A DNA stretch of 7,671 nucleotides, from NCBI GenBank assembly GCA_022567365.1, contig JADFHG010000029.1, positions 5,163-12,833 of the forward strand, given 5' to 3'. Numbering within the stretch: the first letter of the stretch is position 1; every line of letters starts with the position of its first letter. Below the pieces are notes generated by a model. It was not told the origin of the DNA and made no database searches. It saw only the letters and a program-made list of their open reading frames with translations. Positions 1-7,297 of the stretch are shown here, piece after piece. Made by a program: the position numbers and the translations under genes. This DNA is from Planctomycetota bacterium. Its GTDB lineage: Bacteria > Planctomycetota > Phycisphaerae > UBA1845.

Positions 1-66
1 CCGTTCATAGCGTCATAACGCCTTTGCGACCGGAAAAACATGCACCCGTCGATGGTACAAGCCTAA

Positions 67-253
67 CAGCCTGTTGAAGAAGTCCGCGTAGCGTCCGCCC
101 CCTGTGGCGGACGTGGTTTTCGAATCTGCTATCGCCGTCCTACGTCCGCCGCGGGGGGCGGACGTGGTTTTCGAATCTGCTATCGCCGTCCGACGTCCGC
201 CGCGGGGGGCGGACGCTACTAACTCGGGTGGACAACACTTTTTCAACAGGCTG
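67..253. mobile_element. MITE-like non-autonomous element with terminal inverted repeats and CTAA target duplication
   Basis: The left end (67-83) reads CAGCCTGTTGAAGAAGT. The reverse complement of the right end (237-253) reads CAGCCTGTTGAAAAAGT, so 16 of 17 bases match. The tetranucleotide CTAA lies directly outside both ends (63-66 and 254-257), as expected of a 4-bp target-site duplication. A second inner inverted block, GTAGCGTCCGCC, occurs at 88-99 and as its reverse complement at 208-219. It sits 4 nt from the left terminal repeat but 17 nt from the right one, so the element was probably symmetric and lost or gained about 13 nt. Between the blocks lie three GC-rich hairpins and two 51-bp direct repeats. 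There is no room for a transposase, so mobility would depend on one elsewhere. A YTAR-like 4-bp target is known for some IS5-family elements, but I cannot assign a family. Confidence 0.8.
108..209 (+). repeat. Two tandem 51-bp repeats carrying GC-rich hairpins
   Basis: Copy 1 is 108-158 and copy 2 is 159-209. They differ at one base (T141 versus G192). A degenerate partial copy precedes them (from about 93) and a 6-bp start of another follows (210-215). Each junction forms a hairpin: 92-99 with 106-113 (8 bp, 6-nt loop), 142-150 with 157-165 (9 bp, 6-nt loop) and 194-201 with 208-215 (8 bp, 6-nt loop). All share the stem CGTCCGCC/GGCGGACG. The linkers between hairpins run in the same direction and contain TTTTCGAA. 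The first two hairpins are followed by TGGTTTT, loosely like a weak intrinsic terminator in the + direction. That could shield the downstream operon, but this is speculation. The near identity of the copies suggests a recent duplication. Confidence 0.9.
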
Positions 254-381
254 CTAACGCGACCCGGCCGAAGTGGACCGCAGTCAAAATAAACCCACAC
301 CAACAAAACTAACACGACAACTCGCACAACTATCGTGGCGTGCGCTCATCCAAATAGGTCGTATCGTCCGATCATTATAGG

Positions 382-398
382 TTGGAACGCGCCTTGCA
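382..398 (+). promoter_or_regulatory. Putative sigma-54 (RpoN) -24/-12 promoter
   Basis: The sequence TTGGAACGCGCCTTGCA matches the RpoN consensus YTGGCACGRNNNTTGCW, except for A instead of C at 386 and C instead of R at 390. The essential GG (384-385) and GC (396-397) are both present with the required 10-bp spacing. Transcription would start near 409, leaving a leader of roughly 300 nt before the first gene at 706. No convincing sigma-70 promoter was found in the same interval. A sigma-54 promoter needs an enhancer-binding activator, none of which is encoded here. ACAACT occurs twice (317-322 and 326-331) upstream, but I cannot call it an activator site. This is a motif match only. Confidence 0.45.
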
Positions 399-454
399 AG
401 TACTATCCCGGAAAACCATGACCGGGAGTTGCATCGCGATGGACACCGGACGCT

Positions 455-474
455 GTTTTTGCATTTGCAAAAAC
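455..474. promoter_or_regulatory. 20-bp AT-rich dyad, candidate operator
   Basis: GTTTTTGCATTTGCAAAAAC consists of perfect 9-bp inverted arms (455-463 and 466-474) around a 2-bp TT centre. It is much more AT-rich than its surroundings. The size and symmetry fit a site for a dimeric regulator. It lies about 60 nt downstream of the predicted sigma-54 element and about 230 nt before the first gene. As RNA it could fold as an 8-bp stem with an ATTT loop. It is not followed by a T-run on the + strand, so it is not a typical terminator. The binding protein is unknown. Confidence 0.4.
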
Positions 475-705
475 GGGATTGACGCGGACGGCGCAATGGG
501 AACAATGATCGCTCGGGGAGTGGGAGTTTGCGGCCCGAGTACCGGCCCGTCGCGCGGCGGATCGGATGGCTCGCCATTGGCCGGGCGGTGGCAGCCCGGT
601 TTGACCGGCACCGTGCCTACCCAAAAGGGTGTTGCGCCGGCCTGTCTGCGTGCGACGCACAGGCAGGCGTGCGGCGATTCCCGAGCAAGAGTGTAGAACA
701 CCGTA

Positions 706-2226
706 ATGATTGACAAGCTGGAGCGCACACGTCGTGCGTTGAACGTGGTTCTGGTCGTGGTCTGTCTCGGTGCGGGCGCCGGCGCGGCCGTCTGGCTGGT
801 CGGGCACGCCCCAAAACCGCCGAAGCGCGAGAGCGTGATACGGGCGCTGAGCGTCTCGACTGTGGAGATCACGCCTCGCCGGGAATCGTCCGCGATCGTT
901 GCGTACGGCACGGTTCGTCCGAAGCAGCAAGTCCGGATCATCCCGCAAGTGAGCGGTGCACTGATCTACATGCACGACGATATCGCCCAGGGCAAGTTCA
1001 TTGCCGAAGGCGAACTCCTCTTTAGGATCAATCCTGTCCCGTATGCGGCGAAGGTCGCGCAAGCCAATGCCGAGATTCGGCGGTTGGAAGGTGTGCTCGC
1101 GCGACACGAAGAAGAACTCCGCGGTCTGGATCAACGACTTGTCGCCGTCGATCGCATGGTGACGATCGAGCGGCAGAACTATCTGGCCACGAAACAGCTC
1201 TTCGACGAGAGCGGTGTAGGCACGATTCAACAGGTCGCAGCGGATGAACGACGCTATCTCACCCAGCAGGATTCGGCGTTCGTCTTGAAGAGTCGCCGGG
1301 CGATGATCCCGCACTTTCGCGAAGAGACGGAAGCCCTCCTCGAGGCTGCCCGGTCGCGCCTGACGCAGGCCGAGTTCGAGCTTGACAGTACGCAGATCAA
1401 ATGTCCCTTCGACGCCCGTGTCGAGTCCGTGAGCGCCCATACATCGCAAGTGGTCATGCCGCCGCTTCAGATCGCGACACTGACCAGCCTCGAGGCATTC
1501 GAGATTTCGGTCGGGGTCGATCCACGTGAGCTCCGGTGGCTGGAGGAATCGGCGCGCCCGGAAGCGCTGGATACGGCGGACGGTTCGGCGGCGGCCAAGG
1601 TCGTCGTTCGCTCCACCGTCGCCGGTCGGCGATTCGTATGGACCGGTTACGTGACGCGTTTCGAGCGCGTCGACGAGGCCACCCGGACGGCCCGTCTGGT
1701 CGTCGAGGTTCGCAACGCGGACTTGACCGCCCGGCGCATCGACGGTGTCGAGGGCGACGGCGCGACGACCGGTGGGGGCACGCTTGCGATCGGGATGTAT
1801 TGCCGAACCGAATTGCCCGCTCGAATACTCGAGGATGCGTTGGTCGTACCGCGCCACGCGATTCACGACAACCGATGGGTCTATGTCTTCGAGCCGAACG
1901 CGGATTCCGACGACCCCACGCTCGGTGTGCTCGGGCGTCGGTCCGTGCCCCGCTTGAGAACGGTGGCGAGCGGCGTGCTCGTGGACTACCGCGGCCGCGG
2001 CGACGGCCCCGTGTGTGAGCTTAAACCGCACGATCGGGTCATCACATCGCGCCTGCGGCGGCCGGTCGTCGGCATGCCGGTTCGGCTGCGCGGTTCGCAG
2101 TCAATGCACGCCTCCATTCGACCGTCAGCACCGCCGGTCGAGACGAGTCCGGCTTTGTCACCGATGAGACCCACCCGGTTGCCGGTCGTTCTCGGGCAGG
2201 CAACCGGAGTTTCCGGGATCCGCTAG
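706..2226 (+). CDS. RND efflux membrane-fusion protein (HlyD/AcrA-type periplasmic adaptor)
   Basis: This 506-residue adaptor links the RND pump to the outer-membrane channel across the periplasm. An N-terminal membrane anchor spans about residues 12-33. There is no lipobox, so it should be held by a transmembrane helix rather than lipid. Residues 62-110 (YGTVRPKQQVRIIPQVSG and EGELLFRINPVPY) are the first half of the biotinyl-lipoyl domain. Residues 112-225 form a long alpha-helical hairpin that would contact the channel. The second lipoyl half follows (QIKCPFDARVESVSAHTSQVV, 230-250), then the beta-barrel (about 260-375) and a membrane-proximal domain (about 376-460). Residues 465-506 form a Pro/Ser-rich tail beyond the usual end. 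ATG 706 is the first start after the in-frame stop at 694-696; its Shine-Dalgarno is weak. The stop TAG abuts the pump's ATG. The family is secure; the substrate is unknown. Confidence 0.93.
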   Translation: MIDKLERTRRALNVVLVVVCLGAGAGAAVWLVGHAPKPPKRESVIRALSVSTVEITPRRESSAIVAYGTVRPKQQVRIIPQVSGALIYMHDDIAQGKFIAEGELLFRINPVPYAAKVAQANAEIRRLEGVLARHEEELRGLDQRLVAVDRMVTIERQNYLATKQLFDESGVGTIQQVAADERRYLTQQDSAFVLKSRRAMIPHFREETEALLEAARSRLTQAEFELDSTQIKCPFDARVESVSAHTSQVVMPPLQIATLTSLEAFEISVGVDPRELRWLEESARPEALDTADGSAAAKVVVRSTVAGRRFVWTGYVTRFERVDEATRTARLVVEVRNADLTARRIDGVEGDGATTGGGTLAIGMYCRTELPARILEDALVVPRHAIHDNRWVYVFEPNADSDDPTLGVLGRRSVPRLRTVASGVLVDYRGRGDGPVCELKPHDRVITSRLRRPVVGMPVRLRGSQSMHASIRPSAPPVETSPALSPMRPTRLPVVLGQATGVSGIR

Positions 2227-5200
2227 ATGCAATTGGCCCGCGGTATCATCGCGGCCGGCGTGCGAAATCCCGTCCTCGCAAACCTCATCATGGTGTGCGT
2301 GCTGGTCGGCGGATATCTGAGCATCCAGCGGATGCCCAGTGAGGCGTTTCCGGAATACTCCCTCGATATCATTTCCATAGAGGTCGTCTATCCCGGCGCG
2401 AGTCCGGAGGACGTGGAACGCTCGGTCTGCATTCCCATCGAGGAAGCGCTGACCGGAATGGACGGGGTCTACGAGCTTACCGCGTCCGCGGCCGAAAACG
2501 TCGCGACGATCTGGTTCCCCGTTCGCGCGGAGGTCCGGGACGTCACCTCGGTCTTCGAGGAGACCAAGGCCCGAATCGAACAAATCACCACGCTGCCGCC
2601 CGAGATCGAGAAACCGATCGTGACCGAACGGACGTCTCGCTGGGAGGTGATCAGCATCGCGATCCACGGCGACATCTCCGAGCGCACTCTGAAGGCGTTC
2701 GCGCGAGAAGCCAAAACCGATCTGATGGCGATGCCGGAGATTTCCCAGGTAAATCTGAGCGGCGTTCGGGACGACGAGATCGAGATCAACCTTTCGGAGG
2801 AGTCGCTACGGGCGTACGGGCTGACCTTCGACGAGGTTATCCGGGCGATCAGGCGCGGCAGCCTCGACCTGCCGGCGGGCAACATCCGCACCGCGGAAGA
2901 AGAAGTGTCGCTCCGTGTCACCGGCCAGCGCCTCACCGCGGCGGCATACGAGGATCTCGTCGTGATCGACAGACCGGACGCGCTGGTCCGGCTGCGCGAC
3001 GTGGCGACCGTGCGCGAGGGCTTCTCCGACACCACCACGATCGGCAGATTCAACGGCGAGCCGGCGGTCGTGCTAAACGTGTTCAAGACGCCCAAGGAAG
3101 ACACCACGGTAATCGCGGACCTGGTGCGGCGATACGTGGCCGGGCGGCAGGCGTCGCTTCCGGATCGGGTGCATATGGCCGTCTGGGGGGACAACTCGGT
3201 CATGGTCACCGATCGGATTGGCATGCTGGTGCGCAACGGCGTGGCGGGTCTGATCCTCGTATTCATCACGCTCCTCTTGTTCCTCGAGATTCGTACCGCA
3301 TTCTGGGTCGCCGTAGGGATTCCCTTTTCGTTCGCCGGCGCGTTCATTCTGATGGGCTTGCAGGGTGAGTCGATCAACATGATCAGCCTGTTCGCCCTGA
3401 TCATGGTCTCCGGAATCATCGTCGACGACGCGATCGTGATCGCCGAGTCCATCCACGCGCGAAGGCGCGCCGGCGACTCGCCCGAACTCGCGTCGATCGA
3501 GGGCGCTGATCGCGTCGCGCTCCCGGTGCTGGGATCCTCGCTCACGACGATTATCGCGTTCATGCCGATGCTCTACGTCATCGGTATCATGGGCAAGTTC
3601 GTACACATCCTGCCGATCGTGGTGATGGCTGCCATCGTTACCTCGGCGGTCGAGGCGTTTTTCATACTGCCGGTTCATCTGTGCCGTCGCGATCCGATCG
3701 GTCTGTCGAAAGGTAACCAAGGCCCGACCCGTGTCCGAAGGATGATCGAGACGGCCATCACGCGGTTCATCGAGCGTTGTTTTCGACCGGTATACCGGGC
3801 GAGTCTTCGGTATCGAACGGTCACCGTTTCCGTGGCCATCGGGGCCTTCCTCGCGATCGTCGGTCAGGTCGTGAGCGGGCGCACTCCGTTCGTGCTTTTC
3901 GCCAAGGAAGACGGCAACGTGCTGCGGGCGCGCGTGCGGTTTCCGGATGGCACTCCGCTTTCGGTGACGCAGGCCGCTGTCGCCCGCATCGAAGACGCCG
4001 CACGCAGGCTCAACGACGACCCGGAGTTGACGCCCGCCGCACCCGGACCGCTCGTGAGCCAAGTGCATTCCATCACCGGCGAATTCGCCGATTGGCTCGT
4101 GAAGCACGGCAACAACCTGTGCGAGGTCCGCATCGAACTGATGCCGGCCGAGAAGCGCCGAATCCACAACCAAACGATCATCTCGAAGTGGCGAGAACAA
4201 ATTGGGACGATTCACGACGCGCAGACCTTTACGATCGTGCGCCAGAAAATCGGACCGATCGACGCGCCGCTGGAAATCCGGCTGCTGGGCGATGATTTCG
4301 ATGAGCTTCAGGACGCGGCCGATCAGATCGAAGCCAAGCTCGCAGCCTACGAGGGTGTGACCGACGTATACCGCGACCTGCTTCCGGGCAAGCGCGAGCT
4401 GCGCATCCAACTGAAACCCGAGGCGCGCACCCTGGGCTTGACGTTATACGACGTCGCGACGCAACTTCGTCAGGGATACTTCGGCGGTGAGGCCGTGCGG
4501 GTGCAGCGCGACCGCGAGGAGGTCGTCGTGCGCGTTCGCTATCCGCCGGCGGAGCGCCGCTCCATCGCGGATCTCGAGTCGAAGCGTTTCCGCACGGTTC
4601 GCGGCGACGAGATCCCGTTCAGCGAAGCCGTCGATGCCGATTGGCATCAGGGTTTCACCTCGATCATGCACCAGGACGGCAAGCGGCGTGTCGCCGTGTT
4701 CGCCGACGTCGACGAGCGCGTCACGAACGCGGAGATGGTGCTGCGCGATCTCGAGGAATCGTTCCTGCCGGAGTTGGTGGCCGGGTACAACGACGTGCGG
4801 TTTGCGTTCGGCGGCAATCGCAAACAGATGGACGAGTCGGTGTCGAGCCTGATGCGCGGTTTCGGGATGGCGCTCGTCGCCATTTATGCCGTACTCGCGG
4901 CCCTGCTTCGATCGTATATACAGCCGATCGTAATCCTGATCACCGTACCCTTGGGGTTGATCGGTGCCGTGGTCGGGCACATGGTTTTCGGCTACAGCCT
5001 TACGTTGATGAGCCTCTTCGGTGTGGTCGCGCTTTCGGGCGTGGTGGTCAACGACGCCTTGGTCCTGATCGACTTCATCAATCGGGAGATCCGTGACGGG
5101 CGTAGCGTCCAGGAGGCCGTTCTCAGCGCGGGCGAAGCACGCTTCCGAGCGGTGGTACTGACGACGATCACGACGGTCGCCGGCCTGTTGCCCCTGTTGG

Positions 5201-5424
5201 CGGAGCGGAGCAAACAGGCGCAATCGATCATTCCGATGGCGATCTCGCTGTCGTTTGGCTTGATCTTCGCCACGGCGCTGACGTTGCTCGTGGTACCGTG
5301 CCTCTACCTGATCGTGAATGACGTACGACGCTTTGTGCGTTGGTTGCGGCACGGCGGGGCCTATCCGCCGGCCGAATACGTCGAAGAGGCCGCGAGAGAG
5401 AGGCTTGCGGGTGCGAGACAATAA
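2227..5424 (+). CDS. RND efflux pump, inner-membrane permease (HAE-1/AcrB-like)
   Basis: At 1065 residues this is full length for an RND pump. Such pumps work as trimers in the inner membrane and exchange protons for drugs or other amphiphiles. Layout: TM1 about 15-33, first porter domain 34-334, TM2-TM6 about 335-482, TM7 about 530-548, second porter domain 550-875, and TM8-TM12 about 876-1028. Typical motifs include YPGASPEDVE (55-64) and GIIVDDAIVIAES (396-408), which carries the paired TM4 aspartates D400 and D401 of the proton relay. The TM11 residues matching AcrB R971 and T978 appear to be R972 and T979. TM10 reads SGVVVNDALVLIDF (937-950), so the position of AcrB lysine 940 is N942, followed by D943. 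The start immediately follows the upstream stop (TAGATG), which favours coupled translation. Having D400/D401 and an adaptor plus channel beside it argues against the SecDF-type branch. A metal pump (CusA type) seems less likely but is not excluded. Confidence 0.97.
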   Translation: MQLARGIIAAGVRNPVLANLIMVCVLVGGYLSIQRMPSEAFPEYSLDIISIEVVYPGASPEDVERSVCIPIEEALTGMDGVYELTASAAENVATIWFPVRAEVRDVTSVFEETKARIEQITTLPPEIEKPIVTERTSRWEVISIAIHGDISERTLKAFAREAKTDLMAMPEISQVNLSGVRDDEIEINLSEESLRAYGLTFDEVIRAIRRGSLDLPAGNIRTAEEEVSLRVTGQRLTAAAYEDLVVIDRPDALVRLRDVATVREGFSDTTTIGRFNGEPAVVLNVFKTPKEDTTVIADLVRRYVAGRQASLPDRVHMAVWGDNSVMVTDRIGMLVRNGVAGLILVFITLLLFLEIRTAFWVAVGIPFSFAGAFILMGLQGESINMISLFALIMVSGIIVDDAIVIAESIHARRRAGDSPELASIEGADRVALPVLGSSLTTIIAFMPMLYVIGIMGKFVHILPIVVMAAIVTSAVEAFFILPVHLCRRDPIGLSKGNQGPTRVRRMIETAITRFIERCFRPVYRASLRYRTVTVSVAIGAFLAIVGQVVSGRTPFVLFAKEDGNVLRARVRFPDGTPLSVTQAAVARIEDAARRLNDDPELTPAAPGPLVSQVHSITGEFADWLVKHGNNLCEVRIELMPAEKRRIHNQTIISKWREQIGTIHDAQTFTIVRQKIGPIDAPLEIRLLGDDFDELQDAADQIEAKLAAYEGVTDVYRDLLPGKRELRIQLKPEARTLGLTLYDVATQLRQGYFGGEAVRVQRDREEVVVRVRYPPAERRSIADLESKRFRTVRGDEIPFSEAVDADWHQGFTSIMHQDGKRRVAVFADVDERVTNAEMVLRDLEESFLPELVAGYNDVRFAFGGNRKQMDESVSSLMRGFGMALVAIYAVLAALLRSYIQPIVILITVPLGLIGAVVGHMVFGYSLTLMSLFGVVALSGVVVNDALVLIDFINREIRDGRSVQEAVLSAGEARFRAVVLTTITTVAGLLPLLAERSKQAQSIIPMAISLSFGLIFATALTLLVVPCLYLIVNDVRRFVRWLRHGGAYPPAEYVEEAARERLAGARQ

Positions 5425-5470
5425 ACAACCCAAACACGAATCGCCCACGTTTCGTCATATATCCACATCG

Positions 5471-5480
5471 GGGAGAGGAA
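5471..5480 (+). promoter_or_regulatory. Ribosome binding site supporting the channel gene start at 5492
   Basis: GGGAGAGGAA contains an AGGA core (5476-5479) 12 nt before ATG 5492. It lies in the 67-nt gap after the pump's stop. This is the clearest Shine-Dalgarno site in the window, and it favours 5492 over the open-frame starts that overlap the end of the pump gene. Confidence 0.6.
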
Positions 5481-5491
5481 GCGCACGCGCC

Positions 5492-7297
5492 ATGTTTCGA
5501 GGTGAACGAGCAACGCGAGGCAAGCGATCGGCTGGAGCATTTTCCGATTTCGTATGTTGGATCCACAGACAAGCGCGACGCATCAAACGACGAGAGATCG
5601 CGCGGGCCTGGCAAAGCCAGCTTGCTCGCGCCCGCGGCTCGGAAGATGGAAACGCGAAACGCTCCAGGCGATTACAGTTTGCGTTGTGCGCGCTGCTGCT
5701 TGTTTCCCCGGCCGGTTGCCAGTGGGCGGGACAGAAAATGGAGGTACTCGAGGACCATCTGGTCAGTTCGCTGCTGCGCGAGTCGGACAGGTTGCACACG
5801 GAAATCAACCAGATCATCGAGGAGGCGACGACCGGGGACGGGGGGGAATCGCGGGCGGCCGCACTGCTGCCCGAAGACGTCCTCTTGCTCGACCACGCCC
5901 GGAGAATCGCGCTCGTTGAAAACCCCGACATCCACGCGGCGCGGGCCCGGCTTGCCGCGGCGATGGCTGGCGTGGCGGAGGCCAGATCGCGCTTTTTTCC
6001 ATCACTCATCGCCACCCACACCTCGACCCGGACCTTTCACACGCCCGCGAGCCGCAACAGACTCAATCTGGCGCTTCAACCCCTTCAGCCCGTGCCGACG
6101 GACACGAGCACGGACAACATCGTGGTCACGACAGTCGTGAACGCGCTTCGTTTACCGTTCTTCGGTGGCAACGCCGCCCGGGGCGACTCGAGCCCGTTCA
6201 GTGAGCATTCCTCGTCGCTCACGCTCGCGTGGACGGTGTTCGACGGGTTCGTTCGAGACAATGAATTGCTCTCCTCGCAACATCTGCAAAATGCGAGCGT
6301 GATGTCGGCCGCCAACGTCGAACGCGTGCTCATCCGCGCCGTCGATCGGGCATACTACCAAGTGCAATTGGCCCGCGAGCAGCTTCGCGTGGCCCGCGCC
6401 GACGAGCGGTTTAGCCGGAACCAACTGCGGGAAACCCAAAAACTCCGAGACGCCCAACGGGCGACGGCCGCGGACGTGGGAAACTTCGAGGTCCGGCTGC
6501 GGAGGGCGCAGGTCAACGTCACGACCGCGATCGGAGCCCGCGACACCGGGCGCGTCGCCCTGGCCGAACTCATGGGTGTCGCCGACGTGGCACTACCCGA
6601 AGGGCTGGCCCTGTCGCCGCTCGCCGATGAGACCGAAGCGATCATGACGTTGCCATTTGTGGATGACTGGATCGACGACGCGTTGGAGAACCGCCCCGAC
6701 ATCGCGGAGCTGAAACACGTCGTCGAGAGTCGCGCGAACGGCGTCCGCGCAGCCAAGGGGCTGTACAGCCCGCTGGTGCAGGTGAGCGGTTCGTGGGGCT
6801 TCGACCGAACTTCAAACGTGAAGTATTCCGTCGAGGACCAATCATCCGCCGCGGGGATCGAGTTTCAGTGGGATCTGTTCACCGGCGGGGCGCGGCGAGC
6901 GCGTGTCTTGCAAGCGCAGAGCGCGTGGGCGGAAGCAGCGGCCCATCTAAAGCGATTGCGACTCGCGGTGCAGTCCGAAGTGACGACTGCGCTGATCGAA
7001 TTGAAGAAGGCGCAGGAACAAATCCGCTTGCAGCGAAAGAACCTCGAGACGGCCGGGGAAAACCGTCGCGTGATCGAGGAGGCCTACCGCGCGGGCAAGG
7101 AAACGCTGACCCGCCTCAACGAGGCGCAGCGCGACTTCGTCGCCGCCGACGCCGACCTGGCGTTCGCCCGGATCCGCTTGCGCCAAGCGTGGAGCGCGCT
7201 GTACGCCGCCGCGGGGGCATACCGTGACAACATGAACGGCGGAGCGGAGCAAGCGGGGGAGGGGAACGGGACCGGCGAGAGCGGCGGGGGTGGATAG
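5492..7297 (+). CDS. Outer-membrane efflux channel lipoprotein (TolC/OprM family)
   Basis: With the ATG at 5492 the product is 601 residues and would be the trimeric exit duct of the pump. A lipoprotein signal is visible: basic KRSRR, a short hydrophobic stretch (about 61-73) and SPAGC with the lipidated Cys at 76. Two outer-membrane-efflux repeats follow. Repeat 1 covers about 131-362, with ENPDIHAARARLAAA and a beta segment SSLTLAWTVFDGF near 241-253. Repeat 2 covers about 393-577, with the family motif ENRPDI (399-404) and the second beta segment GIEFQWDLFTGGARR (455-469). Long coiled helices make the periplasmic tunnel. The loop at about 183-240 in repeat 1 is longer than usual, and the tail is Gly-rich (581-601). 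Between 5492 and the signal there is no other in-frame ATG, GTG or TTG, so the leader before Cys76 is oddly long and basic. The open frame extends upstream to 5318, but that part overlaps the pump gene. Function is secure; the start is less so. Confidence 0.92.
   Translation: MFRGERATRGKRSAGAFSDFVCWIHRQARRIKRREIARAWQSQLARARGSEDGNAKRSRRLQFALCALLLVSPAGCQWAGQKMEVLEDHLVSSLLRESDRLHTEINQIIEEATTGDGGESRAAALLPEDVLLLDHARRIALVENPDIHAARARLAAAMAGVAEARSRFFPSLIATHTSTRTFHTPASRNRLNLALQPLQPVPTDTSTDNIVVTTVVNALRLPFFGGNAARGDSSPFSEHSSSLTLAWTVFDGFVRDNELLSSQHLQNASVMSAANVERVLIRAVDRAYYQVQLAREQLRVARADERFSRNQLRETQKLRDAQRATAADVGNFEVRLRRAQVNVTTAIGARDTGRVALAELMGVADVALPEGLALSPLADETEAIMTLPFVDDWIDDALENRPDIAELKHVVESRANGVRAAKGLYSPLVQVSGSWGFDRTSNVKYSVEDQSSAAGIEFQWDLFTGGARRARVLQAQSAWAEAAAHLKRLRLAVQSEVTTALIELKKAQEQIRLQRKNLETAGENRRVIEEAYRAGKETLTRLNEAQRDFVAADADLAFARIRLRQAWSALYAAAGAYRDNMNGGAEQAGEGNGTGESGGGG

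Larger units (their letters stand above)
254..705 (+). other. Intergenic leader and control region of the efflux operon
   Basis: About 450 bp between the MITE-like element and the first efflux gene hold no gene I can support. 254-400 is comparatively AT-rich; the rest is GC-rich. Besides the two sites listed separately, there are potential GC hairpins at 581-599 (CCGGGC/GCCCGG, 7-nt loop) and 641-663 (CCTGT and GCG arms with a 2-nt bulge). Such stems are common by chance in GC-rich DNA. An 85-codon open frame starts at ATG 439 behind GGGAG (424-428) and stops at 694-696, in the same frame as the fusion protein and 9 nt before it. Its composition (six of its cysteines within the first 100 bases or scattered without pattern, many Arg and Gly) looks like chance read-through. 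A regulatory leader peptide cannot be excluded. Confidence 0.5.

Noticed and set aside
67..253. CRISPR array
   Set aside because: The repeats are directly contiguous with no unique spacers, there are only two full units, and no cas genes are present. Inverted ends and a target duplication explain the element better.
13..327. Minus-strand open frame across the hairpin repeats
   Set aside because: It arises from translating the 51-bp repeats (a multiple of three), which gives a repeated peptide. There is no independent sign of a gene.
350..380. Sigma-70 promoter with CATTAT as -10
   Set aside because: The -10 matches at four of six positions, but there is no acceptable -35 at 16-18 bp upstream.
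439..696. 85-codon open frame with a fair ribosome binding site just before the adaptor gene
   Set aside because: The composition looks like chance read-through and no homology is recognisable. It is kept only as a possible leader peptide in the description of the leader region.
403..2031. 542-codon open frame on the minus strand
   Set aside because: It lies antisense to the adaptor gene, whose domains are clear on the + strand. The translation is Arg/His/Asp-rich with no recognisable domain, typical of a shadow frame in GC-rich DNA.
3073..4410. 445-codon open frame on the minus strand inside the pump gene
   Set aside because: Antisense shadow of a conserved pump sequence. The product is an Asp/Arg/His-rich low-complexity chain with no hydrophobic core or known motif.
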